A stretch of 32,174 bases of DNA from Gallionellaceae bacterium (GCA_009773615.1 WSYA01000026.1:1-32174), one strand, 5' to 3'. Shown: positions 1-9,750, counted from the stretch's first letter. Program-made: numbers and translations. Notes: generated by a model from the sequence alone, not told the origin.

Positions 1-98
1 TTGTTCCATGTTCGTGATCGCATCCTTCAGTAACGTTTCTCTGCACTATTTCGATGACTTGCCAGATCATTTATTTCGGGTGATTTTTAGAGGTGCCC
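1..98. mobile_element. Insertion-sequence end (left window edge)
   Basis: These 98 bases are the exact reverse complement of bases 32077-32174, and identity stops at base 99. The inner edge at base 98 reads as the outer tip of an IS (GGGCACCTCTAAAAA going outward from the gene-bearing DNA). The outermost bases, read outward, contain ATGGAACAA, which could be the first codons of a transposase. The element is cut by the window edge. IS5-like termini are possible, but I could not confirm the family. Confidence 0.7.
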
Positions 99-137
99 TC
101 AATTGTGCTGACTCGCTTCATTAGCTATACGCTTGGG

Positions 138-908
138 CTAGCCATTAAATACAGTGCAATTACGGCCTTGATGCTTTGCGCTATAAAGTGCAGCATCCAC
201 ACGCGAATAAATACTTTTATGTGAATCACCATCATTAAAACAGGTAGTCCCGATGCTGATGGTAATCTTTCCAACCTCATCAAATTTGTACGATTCAACA
301 GCTTTCCGAATTTTTTCCGCAAGCAAATTGAGCCGTTCTTTGTCAATCATCATCGCTATCAAGCAAAATTCTTCACCACCTACACGAAACAACTGATCCG
401 TGTCACGAATCGAAGAAATGATCAGGTCGCAGATAGTACGCAGAACGTTATCACCGGTTTGATGCCCAAATTCGTCATTTACGCGTTTAAAGTGATCGAT
501 ATCTATCATCAGCATTCCAAATAAATGTTGATGACGTTTTGCATTTGAAATAGCAACATCGAGGGATTCATCAAATTTTCGACGGTTAAATACGCCGGTA
601 AGCGGATCCACGATGGAAAGTTGTTCCAACTTTATTTTCAACACTTCGAGATATTCGTTTTTAATGAGCAATTCGCTTTTTATTTGATCCGCACGTTTCA
701 GTAGCAATGCGGCATAAAGTCCGAAGGATATAAACAGGAAAGAAATCAGTATGCGCATATACAATTCAATAGCATGTGGCTGAAACAAGGCGCTACCAAA
801 AGACGCGTACTCTGCTAATAAATAATAATCGACACACGCATCTGTCAGCCAAAACATGGGGACAATCAATACGCTAGACCACTGTAATTTCTTGGCACCT
901 TGATTCAT
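138..908 (-). CDS. Membrane-anchored diguanylate cyclase (GGDEF)
   Basis: This 256-residue protein should make cyclic di-GMP from two GTP at the inner membrane. Two hydrophobic segments (about residues 11-31 and 49-70) form a hairpin-like anchor, followed by a short helical linker and a GGDEF domain from about residue 97. The active-site loop is GGEEF (177-181), an accepted active variant. The product-inhibition site RxxD is present as RDTD (168-171), exactly five residues before it. DPLTGVFNRR (101-110) is the usual domain opening. The sensor part is too small to assign a ligand. The stop lies about 40 bp from the IS end, so the gene is intact. The ribosome site upstream of the ATG is weak. 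Local DNA is more AT-rich than the core genes further right. Confidence 0.88.
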   Translation of the reverse strand: MNQGAKKLQWSSVLIVPMFWLTDACVDYYLLAEYASFGSALFQPHAIELYMRILISFLFISFGLYAALLLKRADQIKSELLIKNEYLEVLKIKLEQLSIVDPLTGVFNRRKFDESLDVAISNAKRHQHLFGMLMIDIDHFKRVNDEFGHQTGDNVLRTICDLIISSIRDTDQLFRVGGEEFCLIAMMIDKERLNLLAEKIRKAVESYKFDEVGKITISIGTTCFNDGDSHKSIYSRVDAALYSAKHQGRNCTVFNG

Positions 909-1094
909 GTGGATTATCGTGTCAGTGAACTTTCTGTCCGCACATCATTTATGGGAGCATTGAACCACACTATTGATGCGCGCACCCAATACCCATACTG
1001 CGCGATTAATGCTACCCAGACAATTTCGCTCTACCCGAAACCAGACACTCGCTCTTCCATAATAACTTGCCACGAATGACTTGCCCTAAAGCTG

Positions 1095-2624
1095 CTACTC
1101 GCTCGTGTCCTGCTCCATTTTGCGGTAACGCGCCAGATCGTAATCCTCGCCGCTTTCCACCAGCCCGAGCGGCAATAACAGGTAGGTCTTGTCGCCTATC
1201 GCCATATTGAAACTGCGATTGGCCAAGAACGCGCCCGGTTTCATCAGCAGCCATGCCTCGCCGCTGTTGTCATTCGGTTTATTTAAATACAGGGCAAGAT
1301 TATCTTCGCCAGCATCGGAATGGTCGCGCGCGCCTAGCGAAACGCCAACCACCTGATTGGCTAATATCTCGACTCCGACATGCAGATTGTTTTGCGCGTC
1401 ACGGCTTAAGCGGCGCACGATGCCTACACCCCAACTCCCGACATTCTCCGGCTTGCTGCCGATCAACGAACCGATCTTGACGCTACCCAAAGTAGACGCG
1501 GTCGTCACGCTGCGAAACCCGGTCGCACTGATGTCTTCGACTTCCCAAATTTCGTTGGGCTCGCTACTCAAATTCAAACCGATATCGGCATTTTCGACCA
1601 GTTTGAAAAAGCCGTTCGCCACATGCAGATTCACTTTTATCTTGTGGCGCGCGTTGCGGCGTGCCGGTGGTGGCAAGACGAAGCGCGCAACCAATTGCCG
1701 CGCAACGTCGCGCAGCAATTCGGCCTCATACACCGATCCGCCCAGATTGATGTCCTGCGGCACAATGCCCTTTTCCAGCGACTTCAGCAGATCGTTGAAC
1801 GCACCCTCAGCTTCCCCTATCCCGACAAAACGCAGACTCGGATGAATCGTCGTGTCTGTATTCGCCCGCATCGGCGGCGTCGGCTGCACCAAATTCATCA
1901 CCCATTGGCTCCCCGCCACGGCCTGTGTTCCCACCGTCAAATATTTATTCAGATACGCGATGAGGCGTTCGGCGATATGGAGATGCAAAGAAGGCAAGGA
2001 GCCTGTGCCCACCGCGAACCACACCATCACTGCGGCGAACTCTCGTCCGACCGAGGTGTTTATTCCCGTACCGGGATAAAGAGCAAGCGACTCATCCAGA
2101 AAGCTTTGCGCTTCCGCATAAGAATAAATCTCCGCAAGGTGCGCCCACAAGGTCGGATCGATCAACGCATAACGCACTGCCGCGAGTTTCAACCGGTTCG
2201 TTGCGGCAGCGATGCCGCGTGCCGCCAGCAACGCCAGCTGAGGCTTGATTGCGGATAAGTTACGGTCACCCTTGCGACAGCGCGCAAGGATGTTTGTATA
2301 AGACTGCTCGCTGAGCGTAAAAAAATCGTTCAGCGCCGCCCAAGTACGATTTTCCTGAAACTTGTTCAGCGGTTGCAGGGAAAAATAGTCACGCAGCAAT
2401 TTGCGCACATGCGGTTGCGCCGCTTCATCCAACAAGCGTAGCACCGCCACCTGATGGTCCAGCTTGAACTCGCCCTCATGGTCGCGCAGCGATTCGACCC
2501 AGCCGGTCAATTCCTGCAACGCCTTTAACGCATCCGCTTTCGGCACATCGGCCAACACCTGCTGCGCCGATTTCAGACTCGCCAATGGATGATCCGATTT
2601 CTTTCCGAACAACCCTGCCAACAT
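1095..2624 (-). CDS. Hypothetical protein with PilZ-like C-terminus
   Basis: A 509-residue soluble protein of a type seen in betaproteobacteria without a firm function. The ATG at 2624 is chosen because GGAGGG lies just upstream and the protein then starts MLAGLFGKK; longer in-frame starts lack this signal. The first 300 residues look largely helical. The C-terminal third resembles a cyclic-di-GMP-binding PilZ domain: an RxxxR pair (R322, R326) and a perfect DxSxxG motif (DISATG, 364-369), then beta-rich sequence. The spacing between the two motifs (37 residues) is longer than usual, so binding is a hypothesis. It is divergent from aat, with a shared regulatory region of 89 bp, and lies next to a diguanylate cyclase gene. 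Confidence 0.7.
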   Translation of the reverse strand: MLAGLFGKKSDHPLASLKSAQQVLADVPKADALKALQELTGWVESLRDHEGEFKLDHQVAVLRLLDEAAQPHVRKLLRDYFSLQPLNKFQENRTWAALNDFFTLSEQSYTNILARCRKGDRNLSAIKPQLALLAARGIAAATNRLKLAAVRYALIDPTLWAHLAEIYSYAEAQSFLDESLALYPGTGINTSVGREFAAVMVWFAVGTGSLPSLHLHIAERLIAYLNKYLTVGTQAVAGSQWVMNLVQPTPPMRANTDTTIHPSLRFVGIGEAEGAFNDLLKSLEKGIVPQDINLGGSVYEAELLRDVARQLVARFVLPPPARRNARHKIKVNLHVANGFFKLVENADIGLNLSSEPNEIWEVEDISATGFRSVTTASTLGSVKIGSLIGSKPENVGSWGVGIVRRLSRDAQNNLHVGVEILANQVVGVSLGARDHSDAGEDNLALYLNKPNDNSGEAWLLMKPGAFLANRSFNMAIGDKTYLLLPLGLVESGEDYDLARYRKMEQDTSE

Positions 2625-2638
2625 AAACCCTCCAAGCC

Positions 2639-2666
2639 TTGACGCTACTAGATAGGACGCTATATA
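2639..2666 (+). promoter_or_regulatory. Sigma-70-type promoter for the aat operon
   Basis: TTGACG (2639-2644) and TATATA (2661-2666) are separated by 16 bp. Predicted transcription starts near 2673, about 40 bases before the GTG of aat. Seen by eye; not tested. Confidence 0.55.
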
Positions 2667-2697
2667 AACACAAATCATACAAGCTGCCTATATAGCG
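2658..2697. promoter_or_regulatory. 9-bp inverted repeat over the aat promoter (possible operator)
   Basis: CGCTATATA (2658-2666) and its exact reverse complement TATATAGCG (2689-2697) are 22 bp apart. The left arm covers the predicted -10 box and the right arm falls in the early transcript. It could bind a dimeric regulator or form a weak hairpin; no regulator is identified. Confidence 0.35.
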
Positions 2698-2713
2698 AAC
2701 GGCCTAGACCCCA

Positions 2714-3415
2714 GTGAAATCAATCTTCCTGCTACAGGACAAGCAACCGTTCCCGCCGGTGGAACTGGCTCTCGACCAGCCCAACGGACTGCTCGCTGCG
2801 GGCGGCGACCTGTCTCCCGAACGAATTTTGGAGGCATATCGCCACGGCATTTTTCCGTGGTTCAACGATGACGATCCCATCCTGTGGTGGAGCCCCGACC
2901 CGCGCATGGTGCTGTTTCCCGCCGAATTCAAAATCTCGAATTCGTTGCGCAAAACTTTGCGCAACGGCGACTACGAAGTGCGCACCGACACCGCCTTCGA
3001 GCAGGTGATGCGCGCCTGTGCCGCTCCGCGCGAAGGACAGGCCGGCACATGGATACAGGAAAAAATGATCGCCGCCTATTGCGAGCTGCATCGCAGAGGC
3101 TACGCGCATTCGGTGGAAACATGGATGAACGGCGAACTTGTTGGCGGGTTGTACGGCATGGCGCTGGGTACCATGTTCTACGGCGAATCCATGTTCAGCC
3201 GCAGAACGGATGCCTCCAAGATCGCCATCGCCCATCTCGCCAGACAGCTTGAGCGCCATAGCTTCGGCATGATCGACTGCCAGATGAATACGCCCCATCT
3301 GGCCTCGCTCGGCGCGCGCGAAATACCGCGTGACGAATTTATCCGGCGCTTGCAAGAATTGATACACTATCCGCCCGTTCAACCCTGGCAAATCGAACCC
3401 CATCTTTTCAAATGA
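2714..3415 (+). CDS. aat: Leucyl/phenylalanyl-tRNA--protein transferase
   Basis: This 233-residue cytoplasmic enzyme moves leucine or phenylalanine from aminoacyl-tRNA onto the N-terminal Arg or Lys of proteins, marking them for ClpS/ClpAP degradation. Family features are clear: [20 protein letters not shown] near the start, the HGIFPWF segment, WWSPDPRMV, and the acyltransferase core with GGLYGMALG and FYGESMFSR followed by DCQ. The length is normal. The start is GTG at 2714 with no clear Shine-Dalgarno sequence, but the alignable N-terminus begins exactly here. It is the first gene of an operon: its last four bases overlap the start of ate (ATGA), suggesting coupled translation. Confidence 0.96.
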   Translation: MKSIFLLQDKQPFPPVELALDQPNGLLAAGGDLSPERILEAYRHGIFPWFNDDDPILWWSPDPRMVLFPAEFKISNSLRKTLRNGDYEVRTDTAFEQVMRACAAPREGQAGTWIQEKMIAAYCELHRRGYAHSVETWMNGELVGGLYGMALGTMFYGESMFSRRTDASKIAIAHLARQLERHSFGMIDCQMNTPHLASLGAREIPRDEFIRRLQELIHYPPVQPWQIEPHLFK

Positions 3416-4146
3416 GCCTACTGCACGACATCCCCCTTTCGGCCATACAGTTCTATTTGACCGCCCCCTATCCGTGCAGTTATCTGGCTGACCGGGAGGC
3501 GCGCTCGCAGGTCGCCACGCCCAGCTTCCTCATCACGCCGCAGGTCTATACCGAGCTGGTGCAACACGGCTTTCGCCGCAGCGGTACCTTCACTTATCGC
3601 CCGCACTGCGACAATTGCCGCGAGTGCGTTCCGGTGCGTATCGACATCGCAGGGTTCAGCGCGAACCGTTCGCAGCGGCGCAGCTGGAAACAGCATCGCG
3701 GACTCGATGCCACCCTGCACACGCTCGAAGATCAGGCAGAATATTTTGCGCTCTATCAGCGTTACCAAAATGCGCGCCACCGCGATGGCGGCATGGACAA
3801 CGACGATCAGGAGCAATACCGCAACTTCCTGCTGCAAAGCCATGTCGATTCGATGCTGGTGGAATTTCGCGAGAAAGGTGTATTGCGCATGGTCAGCGTA
3901 GTCGACGTGCTCGCGGACGGACTTTCGTCCGTCTACACTTTTTACGATCCCGATATCGCCGGGAGCAGCTTCGGCACCTTCAATGTGCTGTGGCAGATCG
4001 AACTGTGCCGCAAACTGCAATTACCCTATCTGTATCTGGGTTTCTGGATTAAACAAAGTCAAAAAATGGCGTATAAAGCCAACTTCCGGCCGTTGCAGGG
4101 ATTGCTGCACGGAGCTTGGCAATCACTCGATTTAAAAAACACCTGA
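3412..4146 (+). CDS. bpt: Aspartate/glutamate leucyltransferase (Bpt/Ate family)
   Basis: A 244-residue cytoplasmic transferase that adds leucine to proteins with N-terminal Asp or Glu, the second branch of the bacterial N-degron pathway. The N-terminal half has the ATE-type cysteine motif [13 protein letters not shown], preceded by PYPCSYL and [12 protein letters not shown]; the C-terminal half has [23 protein letters not shown] and YLYLGFWI, typical of the family. It overlaps aat by ATGA and the following gene by TGATG. Finding both transferases together is common in beta- and gammaproteobacteria and means the cell can tag both basic and acidic N-termini. It is also named ate in some annotations. 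Confidence 0.95.
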   Translation: MSLLHDIPLSAIQFYLTAPYPCSYLADREARSQVATPSFLITPQVYTELVQHGFRRSGTFTYRPHCDNCRECVPVRIDIAGFSANRSQRRSWKQHRGLDATLHTLEDQAEYFALYQRYQNARHRDGGMDNDDQEQYRNFLLQSHVDSMLVEFREKGVLRMVSVVDVLADGLSSVYTFYDPDIAGSSFGTFNVLWQIELCRKLQLPYLYLGFWIKQSQKMAYKANFRPLQGLLHGAWQSLDLKNT

Positions 4147-5018
4147 TGAAAACCCGCCTCACCATTTTTGCTGTCACCATCCTGTTATTCCCGTCCCTGT
4201 CGCTATTATTGTCCGGTCAAGACTGGCCGCAAGCGAATGCCATCGACGGCAGTGTCGCCCTGTCCGCCCTGCTTAGCGGCATCGTTTTACTCGTCTGTAC
4301 CTACTTGCTGGATACACTCAGCTTTCGCCGAAGCGGATCCAGCCTGTTGCGCACCCAGAGCCATTACGCGGTTTGGCTCGGCATCACCGGCGCAGCTTTG
4401 TGCGCCCTGCTCACCTGTTTGAATTTCTTTTCTCCTCTCTGGATCACCCCGCTACCCTTCGCCGCCGAAACACTACTCGCCGCACTGTTTGGCGCCATGC
4501 TGTTACCTGCCGTACTCGTTACACGTTTATGGCTTTCCGCCATTCCCGCGCTATTGCGCCATCTCACGCGCACCCTTGCCTTGCCCGCGACGCAAGCAGA
4601 GCCTGCCGCATCACTACTCCTTATCGCTACACTCATCGGCTTGTTGGGCGGGACTGTTTGGCCGACACAGCTCGCTTGGCTGCTATGGCTAGCGCCACTC
4701 ATGTTACTGATCGCCATGCAGTTACTTTGGCACGAAAGCACCGTATTCTCCGGCCTGAAAAATGGCGACTGGAGTCGCGTCGTGCTCGGTGCGGCATCCG
4801 GCATACTGGTTGGCGGCGGCACGCTCTTCATCTACAAATTCGCGGGCGGTGCGCTTTACATCTCCACATCAACCTGGCTCTTCGCTCTGCTGCTCGGCGC
4901 ATTCGGCCTGCTGTGTTTGCAACTCGGCGATGTCATTGCCGAAAACTGGCGCGGCAAACAACGCGCCCAAGTATTCAAGAAAAAACCCTTTCCTATCCCT
5001 GTCGTCAAGAAAGATTGA
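4146..5018 (+). CDS. Polytopic inner-membrane protein of unknown function
   Basis: This 290-residue protein is dominated by hydrophobic helices: about eight membrane spans, with a basic C-terminal tail (residues 270-290, rich in Lys and Arg). I recognise no catalytic motif or named domain. The ATG at 4146 is chosen because it overlaps the bpt stop as TGATG; a start 30 bases earlier would lie inside bpt. The pyrD start follows three bases after its stop, so it sits in the aat-bpt-pyrD transcription unit. It may support a membrane role near the membrane-bound dihydroorotate dehydrogenase, but that is only positional inference. Confidence 0.75.
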   Translation: MKTRLTIFAVTILLFPSLSLLLSGQDWPQANAIDGSVALSALLSGIVLLVCTYLLDTLSFRRSGSSLLRTQSHYAVWLGITGAALCALLTCLNFFSPLWITPLPFAAETLLAALFGAMLLPAVLVTRLWLSAIPALLRHLTRTLALPATQAEPAASLLLIATLIGLLGGTVWPTQLAWLLWLAPLMLLIAMQLLWHESTVFSGLKNGDWSRVVLGAASGILVGGGTLFIYKFAGGALYISTSTWLFALLLGAFGLLCLQLGDVIAENWRGKQRAQVFKKKPFPIPVVKKD

Positions 5019-5021
5019 TCC

Positions 5022-6065
5022 ATGTTCCAACTATTACGCCCCGCACTGTTTTCCCTCGATCCCGAGACCGCACACCACGCCACGCTCAATGCGCTGAAGA
5101 CCGCACACTGCCTAGGCACGCTGCCCCTGCTCGTCAAGCATCCCGCCATCGATCCGCGCACCGTGATGGGCATCACCTTCCCCAACCCGGTGGGGTTGGC
5201 AGCGGGGTTGGACAAGAACGGCGAATACATCGACGCTCTCGCCGCGCTCGGCTTCGGCTTTATCGAGATCGGCACGGTCACGCCGCGCGCGCAGCCCGGC
5301 AACCCCAAACCGCGTCTATTCCGCCTGCCCCAAGCACAGGCCATCATCAACCGCATGGGCTTCAATAACAGCGGCGTGGATGCGCTGGTTGAGAATGTGA
5401 AGCGCGCCCAATACAAGGGCGTCCTCGGCATCAACATCGGCAAGAACGCCGACACACCAATTGAAAAAGCGGCGGACGATTACCTCATCGGCCTGCGCAA
5501 GGTGTATGCGCACGCTAGCTACGTCGCCATCAACATCTCCTCGCCCAACACCAAAAACCTGCGCCAGCTACAGGGCGGCGACGAACTAGATGCGCTGCTC
5601 GGACAACTGAAAGCGGAACAGGAAAAATTGGCACAAAGACACGGGAAATATGTGCCGCTGGCCGTGAAAATTGCGCCCGACCTCGATGCGGAGCAGATCA
5701 AAAATATTGCCGCACTGCTCGTCAAACACCGTATCGACGGCGTCATCGCCACCAACACCACCCTGTCGCGCGAAGGGGTGGAGGGATTGCAACACAGCAC
5801 AGAGGTGGGCGGCTTAAGCGGATTGCCCGTGCGCGAAAAGTCCACCGCCGTCATCCGCCAGCTCGCCGCCGAACTGAACGCCTGTGCCGAGCAAGGTCGC
5901 GGTAGCGCGCTGCCCATCATCGGCGTGGGAGGTATCGTCAAGGGTGCGGATGCGCTGGAGAAGATGCAGGCCGGAGCCGCGCTGGTGCAGATGTACAGCG
6001 GCATGATCTATCGCGGATGGGAGCTGGTGGCAGAATGTGCCACAGCGATCCGTCACAAGCACTAA
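5022..6065 (+). CDS. pyrD: Dihydroorotate dehydrogenase (quinone), class 2
   Basis: This 347-residue FMN enzyme oxidises dihydroorotate to orotate in pyrimidine synthesis and passes electrons to membrane quinones. The N-terminal helical region (residues 1-40, [20 protein letters not shown]) is the membrane-associating extension that separates class 2 from class 1. Key segments are [30 protein letters not shown], the NISSPNT loop (171-177) carrying the catalytic serine, a conserved [13 protein letters not shown], and GVGGI with the FMN phosphate site near the C-terminus. Length is normal. It is the last gene of the aat operon; after it there is a gap of 349 bp. Confidence 0.97.
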   Translation: MFQLLRPALFSLDPETAHHATLNALKTAHCLGTLPLLVKHPAIDPRTVMGITFPNPVGLAAGLDKNGEYIDALAALGFGFIEIGTVTPRAQPGNPKPRLFRLPQAQAIINRMGFNNSGVDALVENVKRAQYKGVLGINIGKNADTPIEKAADDYLIGLRKVYAHASYVAINISSPNTKNLRQLQGGDELDALLGQLKAEQEKLAQRHGKYVPLAVKIAPDLDAEQIKNIAALLVKHRIDGVIATNTTLSREGVEGLQHSTEVGGLSGLPVREKSTAVIRQLAAELNACAEQGRGSALPIIGVGGIVKGADALEKMQAGAALVQMYSGMIYRGWELVAECATAIRHKH

Positions 6066-6414
6066 CTTTAAAAAAACTTACGGAGACAACATGACTACCT
6101 CGACGAGGACGACGAGCCGACCTAACCCGACAAGAAAGAGAACGCTAACAAAACAACCGAGGCGGCGCGACCCCTTGATCGTCCGCTATTGACAAGCCAA
6201 ATCGTGCGGGGGCTACCTGCTAGTGCCCATATTGGAGCCCGCCAAATGTATTTGTACGCATCGCCTTTCTGGCGTTGCTGATCAATAAGCTTCATATTTG
6301 CGAAATACAAAAACCGCCATTTAATGCGCGCCGCCCATATACTGAATGAGGTTACTATGGTAATATTTCACTAGTCTAGCTTGCATACTTAAACCGCCTA
6401 ATTGGGAGGGACAT
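6066..6414. other. 349-bp gap with a doubtful 33-codon ORF
   Basis: No confident gene. A possible 33-residue, very basic Thr/Arg-rich peptide runs from ATG 6091 to TGA 6192 and has GGAGA seven bases upstream. In another frame the same stretch reads as an acidic, natural-looking segment (YLDEDDEPT, then stop), which suggests either a chance ORF or a decayed gene start. The second half (6200-6400) shows no recognisable gene, tRNA or riboswitch. The ribosome site GGGAGGG for the next gene is at about 6403-6409. Confidence 0.35.
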
Positions 6415-9400
6415 ATGGGCTCGATTGGTCCAAAAACTGTATTTTCCAAACTGTTCTTTAGGTCCAGTGAGCTCCCCGGCAATTCGAACCAGAGTTCTTT
6501 GCTTCGCCGCCTTTCGATTGCCAGCCTGTTGGCAATATTAATCGCAGCCCCCTCTTTGGTTTATCTGTATCGCTACGAACAGATAAACTTGTCTGAAGAA
6601 TATTTCGCACAAAAAAACGAAAGATTCTTATTCCATCTTGCCAACACGCTGTCAGACCCGATTAACACTTTTATTGCCAACAGCGCAGAGCACGGCAGCC
6701 AAACGGCGCTGCCGAATTTCGATGCCTTATTCACTTCTGCACTGGAGAAAACCGACACACATACCCTTCTCAAACTGAAGATATACGACCTGGCTGGAAC
6801 CACCATCTACTCATCCGCCAAGCACGAAATCGGCAAAACAAGTCAGCGCCCTGAATTATTGGCTAAAGCCCTGCATGGAGAGGCGGCACACAGCATGGAA
6901 CATCGCAACACGTTTTCCGGCATGAACGGCGAGATGCGCGATGTGCATATTTACATGACCTACATGCCGTTTATGCATGGCGAGAAACAAACCGGGGTCA
7001 TCGAAAGCTATGATGATATATCCCGCTTTATTTACCGCCTTGATGTCCGATCTATCCAAATTACTCTGGTGGTACTTGGCGTTTTTGGCGCGCTGTATGC
7101 CGCGTTGTTTTATGCCATACGCAGGACGGATCACGCCTTGACTAGCTGGCAGAAAGCGGTTGCCGAATCCCAAAATTTGCTTCAGACCATTATTGATGCG
7201 GCACCGGTGCGCGTTTTCTGGAAAGACCGGGAATCGCGCTATATCTGCTGCAATCCAGCTTTTGCCAAGGATGCCGGAGAGACAACTCCGCAGAACATCA
7301 TCGGTAAAACCGACTACCAGTTAAGCTGGCATGAGCAGGCGGGGCTTTATCAAGCAGACGACCGGCAGGTCATTGAGTCAGGTATTCCCAAGCTTGCCTA
7401 TGAAGAGCCGCAGACCACGCCAGATGGCAAGGTAATCTGGCTGCAAACCTCAAAAGTGCCGCTTCGAAACGCCGCCAACGAAATCATCGGCGTGCTTGGC
7501 GTTTATCAGGACATCACCGAGCGCAAGCAGATGGAAGAAAAACTGCTGATGACCCAATTTGTCAGCGACCAAGCGCCCGACAGCATCTGCTGGATTGACA
7601 AGCAGGCACACATCGTTTACGCCAATGAATCCGCCTGCCGCGGGCTGGGGTATGCAAACGAAGAGCTGCTTGCGATGTCCCTCCGCGATATCAATCCGAA
7701 TTTTAAGTTCGACGTATGGCCCAGTCACTGGCAGGAGTTACAGCAGAAAGGCGACCTCAGCTTCGAAACAAGGCACAGGCGCAAGGATGGCTCCATATTC
7801 CCGGTCGAGGTTTCTGCTAATTACATCAAATTCGACGGCAAAGAATTTAATGTGGTGTTCATGAGGGACATCACTAGGCGCAAACAGCACGAGGATGCCT
7901 TGCGCATTGCCGCCGCAACTTTCGAGACGCAAGATGCCATCGTGATCACTGATACGCTGGGCAATATCGTCCGGGTCAACCGGGCATTCTCGGATATTAC
8001 CGGCTACAGTGCCAAAGAGGTGCTGGGAAAAAATCCTCGCATCATGAGTTCGGGTCGGCACGACAGGTCTTTTTACATCGAGATGTGGCAACGCTTGTTG
8101 CGCACCGGAAATTGGGCCGGCGAAATTTATGACCGGCGCAAGAGCGGCGAAGTCTACCCCAAATGGATGACCATCACGGCAGTCAAAAACGAACAGCAGG
8201 AAACCACCCATTACGTGGCCATATTCAGCGACATCACCGCACGCAAACGCATTGAGGAGGAAATCCACAATCTGGCCTTCTATGATGCATTGACCAAACT
8301 ACCCAACCGCCGCCTGTTCCTCGAACGCTTCCGCACGGCGCTGACCGCGTCCGCACGGCGCAACGATTACGGCTCCGTACTGTTCATCGATCTGGATCGT
8401 TTCAAGTCGCTTAACGACACCTTTGGGCACGATTATGGCGATTTATTGCTGATAGAGGTGGGCGCGCGGATCAAGTCCTGTGTGCGCGAAATGGATACAG
8501 TGGCAAGGTTCGGCGGGGACGAGTTCGTTGTGCTGATCGAGTCATCCGGCAGCGACCCGAACGATGCTACACGCAAAATTTCACTGGTTGCCGAAAAAGT
8601 TCGGGAAGCGTTGGCCCGTCCGTACGACCTCAAGGGGCACGAACATCACAGTTCGCCCAGCATCGGTATCTGCCTGTATCACGGCAATGACGATACTTTG
8701 GAAGCATTGATCGAACACGCCGACATGGCGATGTATCAGGCGAAAAATTCCGGGCGCAATGCAGTGCGCTTTTTTGATCCCATCATGCAGAAAAACGCAG
8801 CGACGCATGATGCGCTCGAGAATGATTTGCACTACGCCATAGAGTTGCAACAAATGCATCTGCATTACCAGATACAGGTGGACAGCAACAATCGCCCGCA
8901 GGGTGCGGAAGCATTCCTGCGCTGGAAGCATCCTGAGCAAGGCATGTTCATGCCCGGACAATTTCTCCCGATTGCCGAAGAGAGCGACGTTATAATTAAA
9001 ATTAGTCGCTGGGTTCTGCAATCTGCCTGTCGGCAGCTCGCCCTGTGGGGCAGAGACGCTAAAACACGCAATTTAACGCTGACCATAAACATCAGTGCCA
9101 AGCATTTCGGCCAGCCCGATTTTGTGAGCGAAGTTACCGACATCTTGAAAATACATCAGGCTAACCCGACGCGCCTAAAATTGGAACTATCAGAAAAACT
9201 GGTGCTGACAGAGGTCAATAGTACGGTAGACAAAATCCGTGCTTTGAGAAATCTGGGGGTCAAGGTGGCAATGGATAATTTCAACACAGTCTATTCATCG
9301 CTATCTTTCATCAAGGAGCTATCTTCCGATCAGCTCAAGATACATCAGGAATTTGTGCAGGGCCTTACCACAGAAAGCGGCGACACACGGCTGGTGCAGA

Positions 9401-9570
9401 CCCTCATCGATCTGGCAAAGTCTTTGGAACTGGATATTTTTGCCGAAGGGGTGGAGACGGAAGCACAGCGAACTTTCCTTGAAAAACACGACTGCAATCT
9501 CTACCAAGGCTATCTGTTCGGCAAGCCGATGTCGATTGAGGAATTCGATGCTGTGATTGCGAAATTGTGA
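6415..9570 (+). CDS. PAS-GGDEF-EAL signalling protein with degenerate EAL
   Basis: A 1051-residue inner-membrane sensor. TM helices lie at about 33-52 and 216-235 and flank a periplasmic sensor region; then three PAS domains (about 255-370, 378-495, 495-620), a GGDEF domain (620-785) and an EAL domain (801-1051). GGDEF is intact (GGDEF 700-704), with the inhibitory RxxD (REMD) five residues before it, so it should be an active diguanylate cyclase. In the EAL half, the signature is EAF (832-834), the metal-binding DDFG is D954-N-F-N957, and the KID motif is K975-I-H977; AEGVET and QGYLFGKP are kept. Phosphodiesterase activity is therefore doubtful. The start has an excellent GGGAGGG site. It stands alone between pyrD and kup. 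Confidence 0.93.
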   Translation: MGSIGPKTVFSKLFFRSSELPGNSNQSSLLRRLSIASLLAILIAAPSLVYLYRYEQINLSEEYFAQKNERFLFHLANTLSDPINTFIANSAEHGSQTALPNFDALFTSALEKTDTHTLLKLKIYDLAGTTIYSSAKHEIGKTSQRPELLAKALHGEAAHSMEHRNTFSGMNGEMRDVHIYMTYMPFMHGEKQTGVIESYDDISRFIYRLDVRSIQITLVVLGVFGALYAALFYAIRRTDHALTSWQKAVAESQNLLQTIIDAAPVRVFWKDRESRYICCNPAFAKDAGETTPQNIIGKTDYQLSWHEQAGLYQADDRQVIESGIPKLAYEEPQTTPDGKVIWLQTSKVPLRNAANEIIGVLGVYQDITERKQMEEKLLMTQFVSDQAPDSICWIDKQAHIVYANESACRGLGYANEELLAMSLRDINPNFKFDVWPSHWQELQQKGDLSFETRHRRKDGSIFPVEVSANYIKFDGKEFNVVFMRDITRRKQHEDALRIAAATFETQDAIVITDTLGNIVRVNRAFSDITGYSAKEVLGKNPRIMSSGRHDRSFYIEMWQRLLRTGNWAGEIYDRRKSGEVYPKWMTITAVKNEQQETTHYVAIFSDITARKRIEEEIHNLAFYDALTKLPNRRLFLERFRTALTASARRNDYGSVLFIDLDRFKSLNDTFGHDYGDLLLIEVGARIKSCVREMDTVARFGGDEFVVLIESSGSDPNDATRKISLVAEKVREALARPYDLKGHEHHSSPSIGICLYHGNDDTLEALIEHADMAMYQAKNSGRNAVRFFDPIMQKNAATHDALENDLHYAIELQQMHLHYQIQVDSNNRPQGAEAFLRWKHPEQGMFMPGQFLPIAEESDVIIKISRWVLQSACRQLALWGRDAKTRNLTLTINISAKHFGQPDFVSEVTDILKIHQANPTRLKLELSEKLVLTEVNSTVDKIRALRNLGVKVAMDNFNTVYSSLSFIKELSSDQLKIHQEFVQGLTTESGDTRLVQTLIDLAKSLELDIFAEGVETEAQRTFLEKHDCNLYQGYLFGKPMSIEEFDAVIAKL

Positions 9571-9680
9571 TTTTTTAACGCATGCAATTCTTACCCGGCA
9601 GCGAGTCGTACCATATTTTGCCAGCCCCCGCAGATTTGCATGACCATGAAATGTCTATCCCGATAGCGCGAAACTGAAAA

Positions 9681-9709
9681 TTGCGTTCCTCTTAATGCAG
9701 GCGTATCGT
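9681..9709 (+). promoter_or_regulatory. Weak candidate promoter for kup
   Basis: TTGCGT (9681-9686), 17 bp, TATCGT (9704-9709), about 41 bases before the kup ATG. Both boxes are imperfect. The rest of the 180-bp gap after the EAL gene shows nothing definite. Confidence 0.3.
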
Positions 9710-9750
9710 GCCGCCCCAATCTTCCACAGAGAAGAAACAAAGGAGGGGGA

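Noticed and set aside
9571..9750. A nucleotide-sensing riboswitch before kup
   Set aside because: No consensus pairing or conserved motifs seen, and such kup switches are typical of Gram-positive bacteria.
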